Positions 7,502 to 17,044 are shown, counted from the stretch's first letter. The stretch: 64,000 bases of DNA from Microbulbifer sp. TB1203 (GCF_030997045.1 NZ_CP116899.1:2119501-2183500), one strand, 5' to 3'. The notes: a model not told the origin generated them from the letters alone. Program-made: numbers and translations.

Positions 7502-9214
7502 TCAGAAGCCCGCCGCCTGCCCATCCTTGCGGCTCTCGGACGCCCCCTGATAAACGCCGTTCCCACTCCGCATTATGGCCTGGTAGCCACCGTAGGGGCC
7601 GCTCTCGAAGCGCAACTGGTGACCCATCTGCACCAACCTGCGGCGGGTTTCCATGGGAAAACCGTCCTCCAGGCTGATGTAGCCGCCGTCGAGCATCATC
7701 TCCCCGGTGGGCTGGCTGGAGCCGCTGTGCAGGATGCGCGGTGCGTCGCCGGCCTCCTGGATATTCAAACCGAAGTCCAGCATATTGATCACGATCTGCG
7801 CGTGCATCTGCGGCTGGGTGGCGCCGCCCATGACACCGAAGCTCATCACCGGCTCGCCATCTTTGGTGATAAATCCGGGAATGATGGTGTGGAAGGGGCG
7901 CTTGCCCGGCCGGTACTGGTTGAAGTGCCCGTCTTCCAGGCTGAACAGTTCACCGCGGTCCTGCAGGATAAAACCCAGGTCGCCGGGCGTCATACCGGAG
8001 CCCATACCCCGGTAGTTGCTCTGGATCAGGGATACCATGTTGCCGTCCTTGTCCGCCACCGTCAGGTAGATGGTGTCGCCGTGCCGCAGCGCCTCACTGC
8101 CGGCGTCGTAGCGTTTCGCCGCCCGGTCGCGGTCGATCAGTTTGCGCCGTTCCGCGGCATATTTCTTCGAGATCAGTTGCCGCACCGGAATCTCGTTGAA
8201 CGCGGGATCAGCGTAGTATTTTGCCCGGTCCTCAAATGCCAGTTTTTTCGCCTCCGCGAACAGGTGGATATATTCAGGGCTTGTCCGCCCCAGCGCCGCC
8301 AGGTCATACCCTTCCAGGATATTGAGAATCTGCAGGGCAGCTATACCCTGGCCGTTGGGGGGCAGCTCCCAGATATCGTAGCCTCGGTAGTCGGTGGACA
8401 CGGGCTCCACCCATTCGGACTGATGGCTGGCCAGATCGTCGTAGGAGAGAAAGCCGCCGTTGTTTTGCATATAGGCGGCGATTTTTTTCGCGATTCCCCC
8501 CTTGTAGAAAGCGTCGCGCCCGCCCCTGGCAATGGCGCTATAGGTTTTCGCCAGTCGCGGATTGCGGAAGATTTCTCCCTCCATGGGCGCGCGGCCGTTT
8601 GGCATGTAGGTCTCGCGAAAGCCCGGATATTTTTCCAATAGCGGCACAGATCGCTTCCAGTAGTAGGCCACCAGTTGGGTGACCGGAAAGCCTTTTTCCG
8701 CGTAGTCGATTGCCGGTGCCAGCACCTCCTCCATGGGCAGGCGGCCAAATTTTTCATGCAGCTCGAACCAGCCGTCCACCGCACCGGGAACCGACACCGG
8801 CAGCGGGCCGTGGGAGGGGATTTTATCCAGGTTGTTCTGTGCGAAGTATTCGAAAGTCAGCGATTTGGGAGAGCGGCCGCTGGCGTTCAAGCCGTAGAGT
8901 TTTCCGTCCCCGGCGCTCCACACGATGGCGAACAGGTCGCCACCGATACCACTGCCGGTGGGCTCCATCAACCCCTGTGCCGCATTGGCGGCGATGGCTG
9001 CATCCACGGCGCTGCCGCCGCGCTTCAGGATATCCAGTGCGATCTGCGTGGCGAGCGGCTGGCTGGTGGCGGCCATGCCGTTGCGGGCCAGCACCGGCGA
9101 GCGGCTGGCAAAGCCCTCGCCGTTTACCCGGTCGTAGGCGCCGGCCGCGGCGGCGGTTGAAAGCAGGAAAGGAACCAGTATAACGGTGTAAAAAAAGCGG
9201 ATTGTGTATTTCAC
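7502..9214 (-). CDS. ggt: Gamma-glutamyltransferase (periplasmic)
   Basis: This 570-residue Ntn-hydrolase precursor cleaves or transfers the gamma-glutamyl group of glutathione and related peptides. The N-terminus is a Sec signal peptide (hydrophobic core VILVPFLLSTAAAAGA). The autoprocessing site lies at the start of the small subunit, where Thr at about residue 381 (DTIYLTVADKDGN) aligns with the catalytic Thr of the E. coli enzyme. Other family blocks are MAATSQPLATQIALDIL, GGSAVDAAIAANA, EPTGSGIGGD and the substrate-binding GSGMTPGDLG. Expected products are a large subunit of about 380 residues and a small one of about 190. It diverges from the ydbH-like operon with a short shared upstream region. 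Confidence 0.93.
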   Translation of the reverse strand: MKYTIRFFYTVILVPFLLSTAAAAGAYDRVNGEGFASRSPVLARNGMAATSQPLATQIALDILKRGGSAVDAAIAANAAQGLMEPTGSGIGGDLFAIVWSAGDGKLYGLNASGRSPKSLTFEYFAQNNLDKIPSHGPLPVSVPGAVDGWFELHEKFGRLPMEEVLAPAIDYAEKGFPVTQLVAYYWKRSVPLLEKYPGFRETYMPNGRAPMEGEIFRNPRLAKTYSAIARGGRDAFYKGGIAKKIAAYMQNNGGFLSYDDLASHQSEWVEPVSTDYRGYDIWELPPNGQGIAALQILNILEGYDLAALGRTSPEYIHLFAEAKKLAFEDRAKYYADPAFNEIPVRQLISKKYAAERRKLIDRDRAAKRYDAGSEALRHGDTIYLTVADKDGNMVSLIQSNYRGMGSGMTPGDLGFILQDRGELFSLEDGHFNQYRPGKRPFHTIIPGFITKDGEPVMSFGVMGGATQPQMHAQIVINMLDFGLNIQEAGDAPRILHSGSSQPTGEMMLDGGYISLEDGFPMETRRRLVQMGHQLRFESGPYGGYQAIMRSGNGVYQGASESRKDGQAAGF

Positions 9215-9350
9215 GATCGGTACTCCGATTATTCTCTTGTTCCATTACACTAGTGTCCTGTCTGATATCCAGTGTAACGGCGATGTCACCAGTCTCCCTG
9301 TTTACGACTGTGCCCGCAAGCCAGCTTCAACCCAGCTCAAAGAGGTTCCT

Positions 9351-12296
9351 GTGCGCAAATACCGCCTGATCACCCTCGCCGTAACGTTGCTGATAGCGGT
9401 GGCGGTCTGCTGGTGGGGATGGCGGGACAGGGACAGGGTTGTGCCCTGGCTGGTCAATCCGTGGCTCGGCGGCGACCGGATTCACTCCACACAGGGCCTG
9501 CAGTTGGGCGCGGATGCCATCTCGGCCGACAGCCTGGAAATCCTTCTGGCCAGCGGCGCCAGCATCCAACTGTGGGGCTTGCGGCTTCGGCACCCGCTGG
9601 GCGCGCTGTTCGGCGATGAACACAACCGCAGCCAACTGACTATCGCCGGGCTTACCTATCATCCGGCGCCGGCTCCTTTGGAGTCCGATGAAGCCGCGAC
9701 AGAAATTCCCCGCCAAGAGTCGGAGGCGGAGCCGAAACTCTACCTCAGCGAATTGCTCCAACTGCTGCGCCGCAAGATGCCCCGGCAAATCGACATCGAC
9801 AAACTGCAATGGGCCGGGCCCGAGCCCCGCAGTGGGCGTTTAAGCCTTCGCCGGGAAAACGGCGACACCATTCGCGGAACCCTCTACAGCAACGACCTGG
9901 AGGCCCAGTGGCAACTGGTGTCGCAGGACACCGCAGTCCGGCTTCGCGCGCGGATTTCCTCCGCAACCGGGGAGGACGTCCTGCAATTGGACGGCAGTGC
10001 CACCCGCCAGCAGAGAAAAGCGTGGCAGGGAGAATTGCGCTTGCAGGCGGAGTTGGAACAGCTGGTGGCGTTACCGCCCATTGCAGGAACCGTCACCGGG
10101 GCCGGCGGCGAGTTTTCCCTCAGGATTGAATCGCAATTTCCCGACCAGTTGCTCAACCTGGAGGGATACCGCCGGACCGTCGCCCGGCTGAGTGCAAAAT
10201 CCCTGCATATCCCCCTGCCGGAAGACCCGATCGGTGCACCGCTTCAACTTTCCGCCGACACCCTGGAACCGCTCTCGGTAGACCTGGCATCACTGTGGCC
10301 GCTGACTCCCAGGGAACTGTCCGGGAGCGCGAATATCCGTATCCTGTCTCCCGGTGCCGAACAGGACACGTTACTGCAACTGCAGCTCGATGCGCGCACG
10401 CCGCGGGATACCCCCCTGCTCACCGCAAACGGCAACCTGGACCTGCGCGCCGCGGCATCGCTGCTTCAGTCCGCCCGCTGGCGAGAGGTGTTGAGTCCTG
10501 TTGCGATAAGCTCCCCGGAAGGCAATCTCTCCTTTCGGGGAACAGCGGAATTGCTGCCCCTTGCGGAGATGGACGCGCAGCGCCGCCGCAATCCCCTGCG
10601 CAGTTTTACCGTGACCCTTCTGCCCGAGGGCAGGGCAAAAGCAGTGGTGGGCAGTTCCGACGGGAACTCCCTGTTAGCGCAGTTGGGCTGGAATCGCGGG
10701 ACGGTGGACCTGCGGCTGCCCGCGCCGGTTACGATTGCGGCGGCCCGATGGCCGGGCCCGGTACAGATCGAAACGGAGACAGTACAGATCCGCGCACGAG
10801 AAGCGGCTGAAACGCTCTCTCTCGACGCCACCCTGAAAAATATCCGCTGCAGACTGGAAGAAGATGTCCGATGCACTCTCTTCCAGGAATCGGCTATTTC
10901 CCGGCTCGAATTCGACGGTATCGACATCCGGGAACTGCAGACCGACAGCCAACTGGAATTTTCCCGGAGAGATGAACAACAGCAATTGCGACTGATCAAT
11001 CCGTCCTTATCCGCCGGCGAGATCCGCACGGAAACGGTACAGGTGAAATCCGCAACGCTGGAGTCCGCGGAGATGGAGTGCACCCGGCATAAACAGGACT
11101 TCAAGTGCTTCGGAGCATCGGCCGGTATTGAGCTGGGCGCGCTGAGCGGCCCGGAATTTCAGCTAAAGGGCGCACTGGCGCTGAACGATCTGCACTTCGC
11201 TTCTGCCGCCGGTCGGCTCCGCGCCAGAGCCCGCTACCAATCCGATGAGCTGCAATTGCGGGCGCGCAACCAGTACCAGCTGAAAGCCAGCGTTGCCGGC
11301 GATTTGGCCGCCAAGGGAAACCAGCTCAGCGGCAACAATCGGCTGCGCTCCGGGGCGCTGGCCATTGAAAGTGAATGGCGGCACCAACTGGACAGCGACG
11401 CGGGCAGCGCCACTTTCACTGTGGAGCCCGCGACTTTCAGCCAGCAACAGTCCCTGAGCGACTCCATAGAGGGGCTGCCGGTGGATCTGGTGGCGGGAGA
11501 GCTTTCCGCCAAAGGCCGGCTGTCCTGGCCCGCGGCGCAACGGGATTTTCTCGATGCACGGCTCGAAAAAGTGGCCGCGGTCTACGGGGATGTATTTGCC
11601 GTGGGAATCACCGGTCAGCTCTCCTCCGGCCGCAAGGGCGACAACTGGATTGCGTCGCGGCCTCAGCCGTTCACAGCGGAAACCCTGGATATCGGTGTCC
11701 CGGTAGAGAATATCCGGTTTGCGGTCTCGCTGGACGAAAAACGGGATCTGGTATTGACCGGCGTCCGTGCGGAATTGCTCGACGGCGCATTGGAAGCGCG
11801 CGAGCTGCGCTGGAACCTGGACGGAGAAGCGCGCAGCGGCCTGGTAAATTTCTCCGGCATTTCCCTCCGGACGCTGACCCGGGAGCTGGAAACGGAAAAC
11901 TTCGCCGCAACCGGCACCGTCGACCTGCAGATACCGCTGCACACCGGTGACGAGGGCATCACAGTGAAACAGGGCCGGATCGAGGCACGCCCCCCCGGCG
12001 GGCGGCTGCGCTACTACGGCGCCTTCTCCGCCGATATGCTGTCCGCCAATCCCCAACTCAAGCTGGTCGCCGGAGCCCTGGAGGACTACAACTACCGGGA
12101 GCTCTCCGGTACGGTTGAGTACCCTCCCAGCGGCGATATGCAAATGCAGCTGAAACTGGTGGGACGCAGCGAGTCGGTGGCCGCCGATCGGGACCTGATC
12201 ATCAACCTGAACCTGGAAAACAACGTTCCCGCCATGCTCCGCTCATTGCAGGCCAGCCGCGACCTGACCGAGGCACTGGAGAAAGAGCTTCAGTAA
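9351..12296 (+). CDS. ydbH: YdbH-like AsmA-family envelope protein
   Basis: The 981-residue product has one N-terminal membrane helix (about residues 4-23) followed by a long beta-rich, low-complexity periplasmic body. This is the layout of AsmA-like bridge proteins (TamB, YhdP, YdbH). In Escherichia coli YdbH is one of three such proteins supporting phospholipid delivery to the outer membrane, and it works with the lipoprotein YnbE. Here the next two genes encode a YnbE-like lipoprotein and a YdbL-like protein, so the assignment rests mainly on this synteny. I chose GTG at 9351, with AGAGG just upstream; the longer frame from 9204 would bury the membrane segment. Several C-terminal segments (ARPPGGRLRYYG, LVGRSESVAADRDL) fit the conserved end of the family. 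Confidence 0.8.
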   Translation: MRKYRLITLAVTLLIAVAVCWWGWRDRDRVVPWLVNPWLGGDRIHSTQGLQLGADAISADSLEILLASGASIQLWGLRLRHPLGALFGDEHNRSQLTIAGLTYHPAPAPLESDEAATEIPRQESEAEPKLYLSELLQLLRRKMPRQIDIDKLQWAGPEPRSGRLSLRRENGDTIRGTLYSNDLEAQWQLVSQDTAVRLRARISSATGEDVLQLDGSATRQQRKAWQGELRLQAELEQLVALPPIAGTVTGAGGEFSLRIESQFPDQLLNLEGYRRTVARLSAKSLHIPLPEDPIGAPLQLSADTLEPLSVDLASLWPLTPRELSGSANIRILSPGAEQDTLLQLQLDARTPRDTPLLTANGNLDLRAAASLLQSARWREVLSPVAISSPEGNLSFRGTAELLPLAEMDAQRRRNPLRSFTVTLLPEGRAKAVVGSSDGNSLLAQLGWNRGTVDLRLPAPVTIAAARWPGPVQIETETVQIRAREAAETLSLDATLKNIRCRLEEDVRCTLFQESAISRLEFDGIDIRELQTDSQLEFSRRDEQQQLRLINPSLSAGEIRTETVQVKSATLESAEMECTRHKQDFKCFGASAGIELGALSGPEFQLKGALALNDLHFASAAGRLRARARYQSDELQLRARNQYQLKASVAGDLAAKGNQLSGNNRLRSGALAIESEWRHQLDSDAGSATFTVEPATFSQQQSLSDSIEGLPVDLVAGELSAKGRLSWPAAQRDFLDARLEKVAAVYGDVFAVGITGQLSSGRKGDNWIASRPQPFTAETLDIGVPVENIRFAVSLDEKRDLVLTGVRAELLDGALEARELRWNLDGEARSGLVNFSGISLRTLTRELETENFAATGTVDLQIPLHTGDEGITVKQGRIEARPPGGRLRYYGAFSADMLSANPQLKLVAGALEDYNYRELSGTVEYPPSGDMQMQLKLVGRSESVAADRDLIINLNLENNVPAMLRSLQASRDLTEALEKELQ

Positions 12297-12385
12297 CCGG
12301 CAAACACGGCGCGCCACCGGAGTTCAGTTTGGGTTAAGCTACCCCGGCTACAATGCCCTTGTTGTTCAACCCCGAGGAGCGTCCG

Positions 12386-12580
12386 ATGACGACCACCCGA
12401 CTGATTCCGCCGCTGTTGCTCAGCGCTGTCATCGTGGCGGGCTGCACGCCAACCGTAGCGGTGCAGGCGCCCAAAGAACCGATTACCGTCAACCTCAATG
12501 TGAAGATAGAGCACGAGATTCGTGTGAAAGTCGACAAAGAGCTGGACAACGTGTTTGAGGATAAAGAAGGAATCTTCTGA
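12386..12580 (+). CDS. ynbE: YnbE-like small outer-membrane lipoprotein
   Basis: The 64-residue precursor has a lipoprotein signal ending in the lipobox VAGC (Cys at about residue 19), giving a mature peptide of about 45 residues. The body, ITVNLNVKIEHEIRVKVDKE, is the conserved YnbE-type stretch with alternating beta-strand character, ending in an acidic tail. In E. coli YnbE multimerises and docks with YdbH to bridge the periplasm. The start at 12386 follows GAGGAGCG at good spacing. It sits 89 bases after the ydbH-like stop and 11 bases before the ydbL-like start. Confidence 0.8.
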   Translation: MTTTRLIPPLLLSAVIVAGCTPTVAVQAPKEPITVNLNVKIEHEIRVKVDKELDNVFEDKEGIF

Positions 12581-12591
12581 GGAGCCGAACC

Positions 12592-12918
12592 ATGAAGCTT
12601 TTAAAGACTGCCCTGCTCTGCCTGGGCCTGGCCATCGCCCTTCCCGTAGCGGCCATCACCCTGGACGAAGCCAGAAGCCGGGGACTGGTGGGAGAGGCCA
12701 ACAGCGGCTATATCGCCGCGGTGGGCGAGAGTTCGCCCGAACTGGAAAGTCTGGTGGCGGAGGTGAACGCCAAGCGCAAGGCGGAATACGCCAGGATTGC
12801 CAAGCGCAACAATATCGATATTTCCCAGGTGGCCGCACGCGCGGCGGAAAAACTGGAGGCGCGGCTGTCTGCCGGGCAGTACTACCAGGATACCCGGGGG
12901 CGATGGGTCAGGAAATAA
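12592..12918 (+). CDS. ydbL: YdbL-like periplasmic protein (DUF1318)
   Basis: The 108-residue precursor has a clear Sec signal peptide (cleavage near LPVAA-ITLDEA). The mature part begins with LDEARSRGLVGEANSGYIAAV, typical of DUF1318/YdbL, followed by a charged helical segment and a YYQDTRGRWVRK end. YdbL is thought to modulate the YdbH-YnbE bridge, though its role is less settled. It ends the operon; a dispersed palindrome follows and the rpoS gene converges on it. Confidence 0.8.
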   Translation: MKLLKTALLCLGLAIALPVAAITLDEARSRGLVGEANSGYIAAVGESSPELESLVAEVNAKRKAEYARIAKRNNIDISQVAARAAEKLEARLSAGQYYQDTRGRWVRK

Positions 12919-12941
12919 TGGCCAATTAATCGCTTGGCGCC

Positions 12942-13017
12942 CTGTAGGAGCGGCCGCTGGCCGCGATCGACGCCGCTACGAAGCGGGATCGATCGCGGCC
13001 AGCGGCCGCTCCTACAG
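12942..13017. repeat. Dispersed palindrome, family B (GTAGGAGCGGCCG type)
   Basis: A long, nearly perfect inverted repeat starts CTGTAGGAGCGGCCGCTGGC and ends in its complement, with a short GATCGACGCC...GGGATCGATC centre. Related copies are at 33498-33583 (decayed) and 54720-54837 (with an internal tandem repeat). It lies between the convergent ydbL-like and rpoS genes and may act as a bidirectional terminator. Confidence 0.7.
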
Positions 13018-13042
13018 CAAGGGGCAGAGTGGCGCCCCGGGT

Positions 13043-14086
13043 TTACAGATTGCCGAACAGAGACTGCCCGTCCAGGCCCTGCTTCTCCATCACTTCCCGC
13101 AACCGTTTCAACGCATCCACCTGGATCTGGCGCACCCGCTCGCGGGTGAGGCCGATCTCCCGGCCGACTTCCTCCAGGGTGCTGGCCTCGAAGCCGCGCA
13201 GGCCGAAGCGGCGGGACACCACTTCGCACTGCTTGTCCGGCAGTTCACTCAGCCAGCGGTTGATGCTGTCAAACAGGTCGCTGTCCTGCAACAGCTCCGC
13301 GGGGTCGGATTCGTGCTGGTCCGGAATGGTATCCACCAGCGTTTTTTCCGAGGAGGGCCCGATAGGCGTGTCCACCGAGGTGACGCGCTCGTTCAACCCC
13401 AGCATGCGCTCGACGTCTTCCACCGGCTTTTCCAGCAGGGTCGCAATCTCTTCCGCCGAGGGCTCGTGGTCGAGCTTCTGCGCCAGTTCGCGGGACGCCC
13501 GCAGGTAGACATTCAATTCCTTCACCACATGAATGGGAAGGCGAATGGTGCGAGTCTGATTCATGATCGCCCGTTCGATGGTCTGCCGAATCCACCAGGT
13601 CGCGTAGGTGGAAAAGCGGAAACCCCGTTCCGGATCGAACTTCTCCACTGCGCGAATCAGGCCCAGGTTGCCCTCTTCAATCAGGTCCAGCAGCGCCAGA
13701 CCCCGACTGACATAGCGGCGGGCAATCTTGACCACCAGGCGCAGGTTGCTTTCGATCATGCGTTTTCTCGCCGCCGCATCGCCACGCAATGCCTTGCGCG
13801 CGTAGTAGACCTCTTCCTCAGCGGTCAACAGCGGGGAGAAACCGATTTCATTGAGATATAGCTGTGTGGCGTCGAGGTTTTTCTGCAGGTGGCTATCACT
13901 TTCCACCTTGCGCGCCCTCGATTTAATGGGGGAGGGTTCGGAGGTTTTCTTTGCCGCTGTCCTCCGGGTGCGGCTCTTAACACTGTCCTCTGTTTGATCT
14001 AACTGTTGCTCATTGTGGTCCACTGCCAACTCTGGAGGAAGATCCACTTGGCTACCCAACATCCGGTCTTGCCGTTGTGCTTCCAT
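13043..14086 (-). CDS. rpoS: RNA polymerase sigma factor RpoS (sigma-38)
   Basis: The 347-residue group 2 sigma factor directs stationary-phase and general stress transcription. Region 1.2 is LYLNEIGFSPLL. Region 2 contains ESNLRLVVKIARRY, LIEEGNLGLIRAVEKFDP and the -10-binding FRFSTYATWWIRQTIERA. Regions 3 and 4 run to GLTRERVRQIQVDALKRLRE, the -35-binding helix-turn-helix. The N-terminal extension of about 60 residues is polar and variable, as usual. AAGGAG lies 8 bases before the ATG. Gene order nlpD-rpoS is conserved in gammaproteobacteria, where the main rpoS promoter usually lies inside nlpD; that was not verified here. Confidence 0.96.
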   Translation of the reverse strand: MEAQRQDRMLGSQVDLPPELAVDHNEQQLDQTEDSVKSRTRRTAAKKTSEPSPIKSRARKVESDSHLQKNLDATQLYLNEIGFSPLLTAEEEVYYARKALRGDAAARKRMIESNLRLVVKIARRYVSRGLALLDLIEEGNLGLIRAVEKFDPERGFRFSTYATWWIRQTIERAIMNQTRTIRLPIHVVKELNVYLRASRELAQKLDHEPSAEEIATLLEKPVEDVERMLGLNERVTSVDTPIGPSSEKTLVDTIPDQHESDPAELLQDSDLFDSINRWLSELPDKQCEVVSRRFGLRGFEASTLEEVGREIGLTRERVRQIQVDALKRLREVMEKQGLDGQSLFGNL

Positions 14087-14309
14087 TTCCCCAACTCCTT
14101 GTACTTTGCCAATGTCAGCCGCACTGCAGTTCGACTGCTACCAGCTCGTTAACTGCGGGTGCGACAGTCTCCGGATCGATGACCAAGGAACGGCAATGCT
14201 GAAATTGCAGGAGCATTTTCTGCCGGCCGCGGCCGTGCGACTCCGGTGACTACCTCAAGTGGTACAAACCAAAATCCATTTTTATTGCAGAGTCAGACAC
14301 CAACACGGG

Positions 14310-15149
14310 TCATGGCAAATAGGCCAGCGGGTCCACCGGTTGACCGTTGCGGCGAATTTCAAAGTGGAGCTTATTGCGGTCGGTACCACTTGAACCCAGT
14401 TCCGCGATCCTCTGCCCCGCTTTGACTTCGCTTCCCTCCTGCACAAGTAACTTGTGGTTGTGGGCGTAAGCACTGAGGAATTCCTCGCTGTGCTTGACGA
14501 TCAACAGTTTTCCGTAGCCTCTCAGCGCACTTCCCGCGTAGATCACGGTGCCATTGGCTGCTGCGAGTACAGAGTCTCCCTTTTCTCCGGCGATATCAAC
14601 ACCCTTGCGCAAGGGATCCTGTGACCGAAACCCGCTGATTACTTTCCCTTTTGCCGGCCAGTGCCAGCGGATGGAACTATTCGAGGAATGGCTCTGGGTT
14701 TTGCGCGGCGTGGCGCGTGTTAAGGATTTTGAGCTTTCTGGCGGAGCTTTTGCCGGCGGTGGCGGCTTCCGCTTCACTTTGGCGGGCGTTTTTCCCATTG
14801 CAACCGGCGCAGGGGGCGCCTCGCCGGTGACCCGGAGTCGCTGGCCGGGATAGATCCGGTAGGGGGAGGGAATGCGATTGATGGCCGCCAGCTCCCGGTA
14901 GTCCCTGCCATAGCGCCAGGCAATAGAGTACAGGGTCTCGCCGCTGCTCACTGTATGATGGTCGAGAAAAATGCCCGGCGGCTGCTCCAGTGAACTGGTG
15001 GGAGCGCGCGGGTTAGAGCAGGCAGCAACCAACAGGGACAGAAGTGCCAGGCTTAATATCTTGAACACTATCAAATTAAGCTGGCGGGAAAGATGTTTTT
15101 TCCCCAGCCTTTGTCGGCATTCAAAATGTTGCAATTGACGACATTTCAT
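14310..15149 (-). CDS. nlpD: NlpD-like lipoprotein: LysM plus degenerate LytM (M23) domain
   Basis: NlpD activates the periplasmic amidase AmiC during cell separation. The product has a hydrophobic segment ending in the lipobox LVAAC (Cys near residue 44). A LysM peptidoglycan-binding domain follows (HTVSSGETLYSIAWRYG to YPGQRLRV), then a Pro/Lys linker and a C-terminal LytM domain (GVDIAGEKGDSVLAA to HFEIRRNGQPVDPL). The LytM domain lacks most zinc ligands, as in the activator type rather than a true peptidase. An ATG at 15149 has AGAG 6 bases upstream; an in-frame GTG nearer the signal would give a more typical lipoprotein leader, so the start is uncertain. Confidence 0.87.
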   Translation of the reverse strand: MKCRQLQHFECRQRLGKKHLSRQLNLIVFKILSLALLSLLVAACSNPRAPTSSLEQPPGIFLDHHTVSSGETLYSIAWRYGRDYRELAAINRIPSPYRIYPGQRLRVTGEAPPAPVAMGKTPAKVKRKPPPPAKAPPESSKSLTRATPRKTQSHSSNSSIRWHWPAKGKVISGFRSQDPLRKGVDIAGEKGDSVLAAANGTVIYAGSALRGYGKLLIVKHSEEFLSAYAHNHKLLVQEGSEVKAGQRIAELGSSGTDRNKLHFEIRRNGQPVDPLAYLP

Positions 15150-15292
15150 TATTCTCTTTTTACATCAGAGGGTCGCATTTATGGAAAAAGTGTCTAAAAA
15201 AATGTTCCAAAAATCCGCCAAAAACCTTTAGAAAAAGCTGCAACTCCGACTTAAAACAGATCTTATTGCGGCGGAGACGCACCTCTCAACAA

Positions 15293-16237
15293 CTATTGCT
15301 TCTCCACCCCGTGCCTGTTCCCGAGGTATTCCACCAGCAGGACCAATGCCATCGCGGCAAATGCGGCAACCAGCGCGGCCCCCAGATGGGCGTCCTCGCC
15401 GGTGCGTGCGGCAAAGGTCGCCGGCGAAGTGTTGGACATCAGCGGTACCAGTTTGTCACCCACCGACTCGACGCCGTGGGCGGGCAGTTTCCAGGGCCAG
15501 ATAATTTTCAAGCTGCCCAGCAGTATCCCGGCAAGGAATGCCAGGGTCGACGCCAGGTACCGGTGCATCAACCACGACAACAGGCGGCTGAACAGCATCA
15601 GGCCGGTGGCTGCGCCCGCGGCGAAACAAGTGAGGTTGAGCAACTGCAGTTCGTGCACCGAGGCGAGCACGCGGGGATAGATGCCGATCAACAATAGAAT
15701 AAAGGCCCCGGAGATTCCCGGCAGGATCATGGCGCAGATCGCCAGCGCGCCGGAGAGAAACAGAGTGATGGGCGTCGCCTCAATTTGTGCTGGGCGCAGC
15801 TCACTGACGGCTACCGCAACCAGGGCACCGCCGACAAAGCAGGCAAATGCCAGTGGGGACCAGCGGGGAACCCGCCGCAGAATCGGCACCGCGGAAGCCA
15901 GTACCAGGCCGAAAAAGAAAGCCCACACCACAATGGGATAGCTTTGCAGTAAGGAGCTGATCAGCCTGGCCAGGCTGAAAATACTGATCAGGATTCCGCC
16001 GAACAGCGCCAGCAGAAAATTGCCGTTAATCACTCGCCAGGCCACCAGGGGGCCGCGACGAGCGAGCAGCTTCAGGCTGTGGGGGCCGATACTGCTCAGG
16101 GAATCCAGCAATTCCTGGTAAATACCGGTAATAAAGGCGATGGTGCCACCGGAAACACCCGGCACCACATCCGCCGCGCCCATGGCCATACCGCGCGCCA
16201 TCACGCCCCAATAGCGACTTTGCAAAATAGATTTCAT
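15293..16237 (-). CDS. DUF368 membrane protein, candidate undecaprenyl-phosphate translocase (PopT family)
   Basis: The 314-residue polytopic inner-membrane protein starts with the DUF368 hallmark (MAMGAADVVPGVSGGTIAFI) and repeats a PGISGAF motif in its second half. DUF368 proteins have been shown in other bacteria to recycle undecaprenyl phosphate across the membrane for cell-wall synthesis, alongside the DedA family. Its start overlaps the end of pcm by 4 bases (ATGA), so the two are translationally coupled. It lies just upstream of nlpD, placing a lipid-carrier recycling protein beside cell-separation genes. Confidence 0.85.
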   Translation of the reverse strand: MKSILQSRYWGVMARGMAMGAADVVPGVSGGTIAFITGIYQELLDSLSSIGPHSLKLLARRGPLVAWRVINGNFLLALFGGILISIFSLARLISSLLQSYPIVVWAFFFGLVLASAVPILRRVPRWSPLAFACFVGGALVAVAVSELRPAQIEATPITLFLSGALAICAMILPGISGAFILLLIGIYPRVLASVHELQLLNLTCFAAGAATGLMLFSRLLSWLMHRYLASTLAFLAGILLGSLKIIWPWKLPAHGVESVGDKLVPLMSNTSPATFAARTGEDAHLGAALVAAFAAMALVLLVEYLGNRHGVEKQ

Positions 16238-16875
16238 CGCACCACACCGGAGAGTAGCGGCACGAAGCGCACCGCCTCCATAGTCTCCACATCAAATTGA
16301 TCGCTGTCCTCGCGGCGGGTGACCACCGTGAGATGTTGTCGCTCATTGCCTACCGGCAGCACCAGCACACCGTTGGGCGCCAGTTGCTGCTTCAGCTCCG
16401 CGGGCACGGATGCGGGGGCGGCGGCGGCGAGAATGGCATCGAAGGGGCCCTTTTCGGGCCAGCCGAAACCGCCGTTGCTGAGTTTCAGTTCCACGTTGTA
16501 AATACTCAGCTCACGCAGGCGCTGCCGCGCCTTCTCCAACAGCGGGCCGATACGCTCCACCGAGTAGAGCTGATCCACCAGACGGGCGAGTATTGCGGTC
16601 TGGTAGCCGGAGCCGCTGCCCACCTCCAGCACACGGTGCAGGGATTTGGCGCGACTCAGTAGCAGCTCCGTCATGCGGGCGACGATATAGGGCTGGGAAA
16701 TGGTCTGGCCGTAGCCGATGGGCAGCGCAGTGTCCTCGTAAGCCCGTGCCGCAAGTGCCTCGTCCAGGAACAGGTGTCGCGGCGTGGATGCCATTACATC
16801 CAGGACTTCTTCGCTGTGAATCCCCTCCTCCCGCAGCCGCTGAATCAGGCGATTGCGGGTACGCTGCGAGGTCAT
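16234..16875 (-). CDS. pcm: Protein-L-isoaspartate O-methyltransferase
   Basis: This SAM-dependent repair enzyme methylates L-isoaspartyl residues in damaged proteins. Key blocks are the N-terminal TPRHLFLDEALAARAYEDTALPIGYGQTIS segment, the SAM-binding VLEVGSGSGYQTAILA and the later DAILAAAAPASVP. The start at 16875 has AAGG 8 bases upstream and gives 213 residues, the usual length; an in-frame ATG at 16905 has a weaker site. surE, which normally sits between truD and pcm, is missing. Confidence 0.93.
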   Translation of the reverse strand: MTSQRTRNRLIQRLREEGIHSEEVLDVMASTPRHLFLDEALAARAYEDTALPIGYGQTISQPYIVARMTELLLSRAKSLHRVLEVGSGSGYQTAILARLVDQLYSVERIGPLLEKARQRLRELSIYNVELKLSNGGFGWPEKGPFDAILAAAAPASVPAELKQQLAPNGVLVLPVGNERQHLTVVTRREDSDQFDVETMEAVRFVPLLSGVVR

Positions 16876-16945
16876 CCCCAAACCTTCTCGTTTCAAGCGA
16901 TCCATATTTCTTTATTGTTCCAACTTTTCCGCTGCGTGCGGAATT

Positions 16946-17018
16946 CCCCTGGCCCCCCTTGCAGGCGAACAGCTACAGAGTTCTGTTCTTTTCGCCTGCA
17001 AGCAGGCTCCTACAGGGG
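16946..17018. repeat. Dispersed palindrome, family C (CTTGCAGGCGAAC / GCCTGCAAGCAGGCTCC)
   Basis: An imperfect inverted repeat has arms around CCTTGCAGGCGAACAG and TTCGCCTGCAAGCAGG, flanked by CCCCT and AGGGG. A related copy occurs at 56417-56484. It lies in the truD-pcm spacer where surE would be expected. Confidence 0.5.
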
Positions 17019-17044
17019 AAGCTGAGTTCGTAAGTGCCACCGAT

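Noticed and set aside
12919..13042. Possible small RNA between ydbL-like and rpoS genes
   Set aside because: The structure is fully explained by a family B dispersed palindrome, and no promoter was seen.
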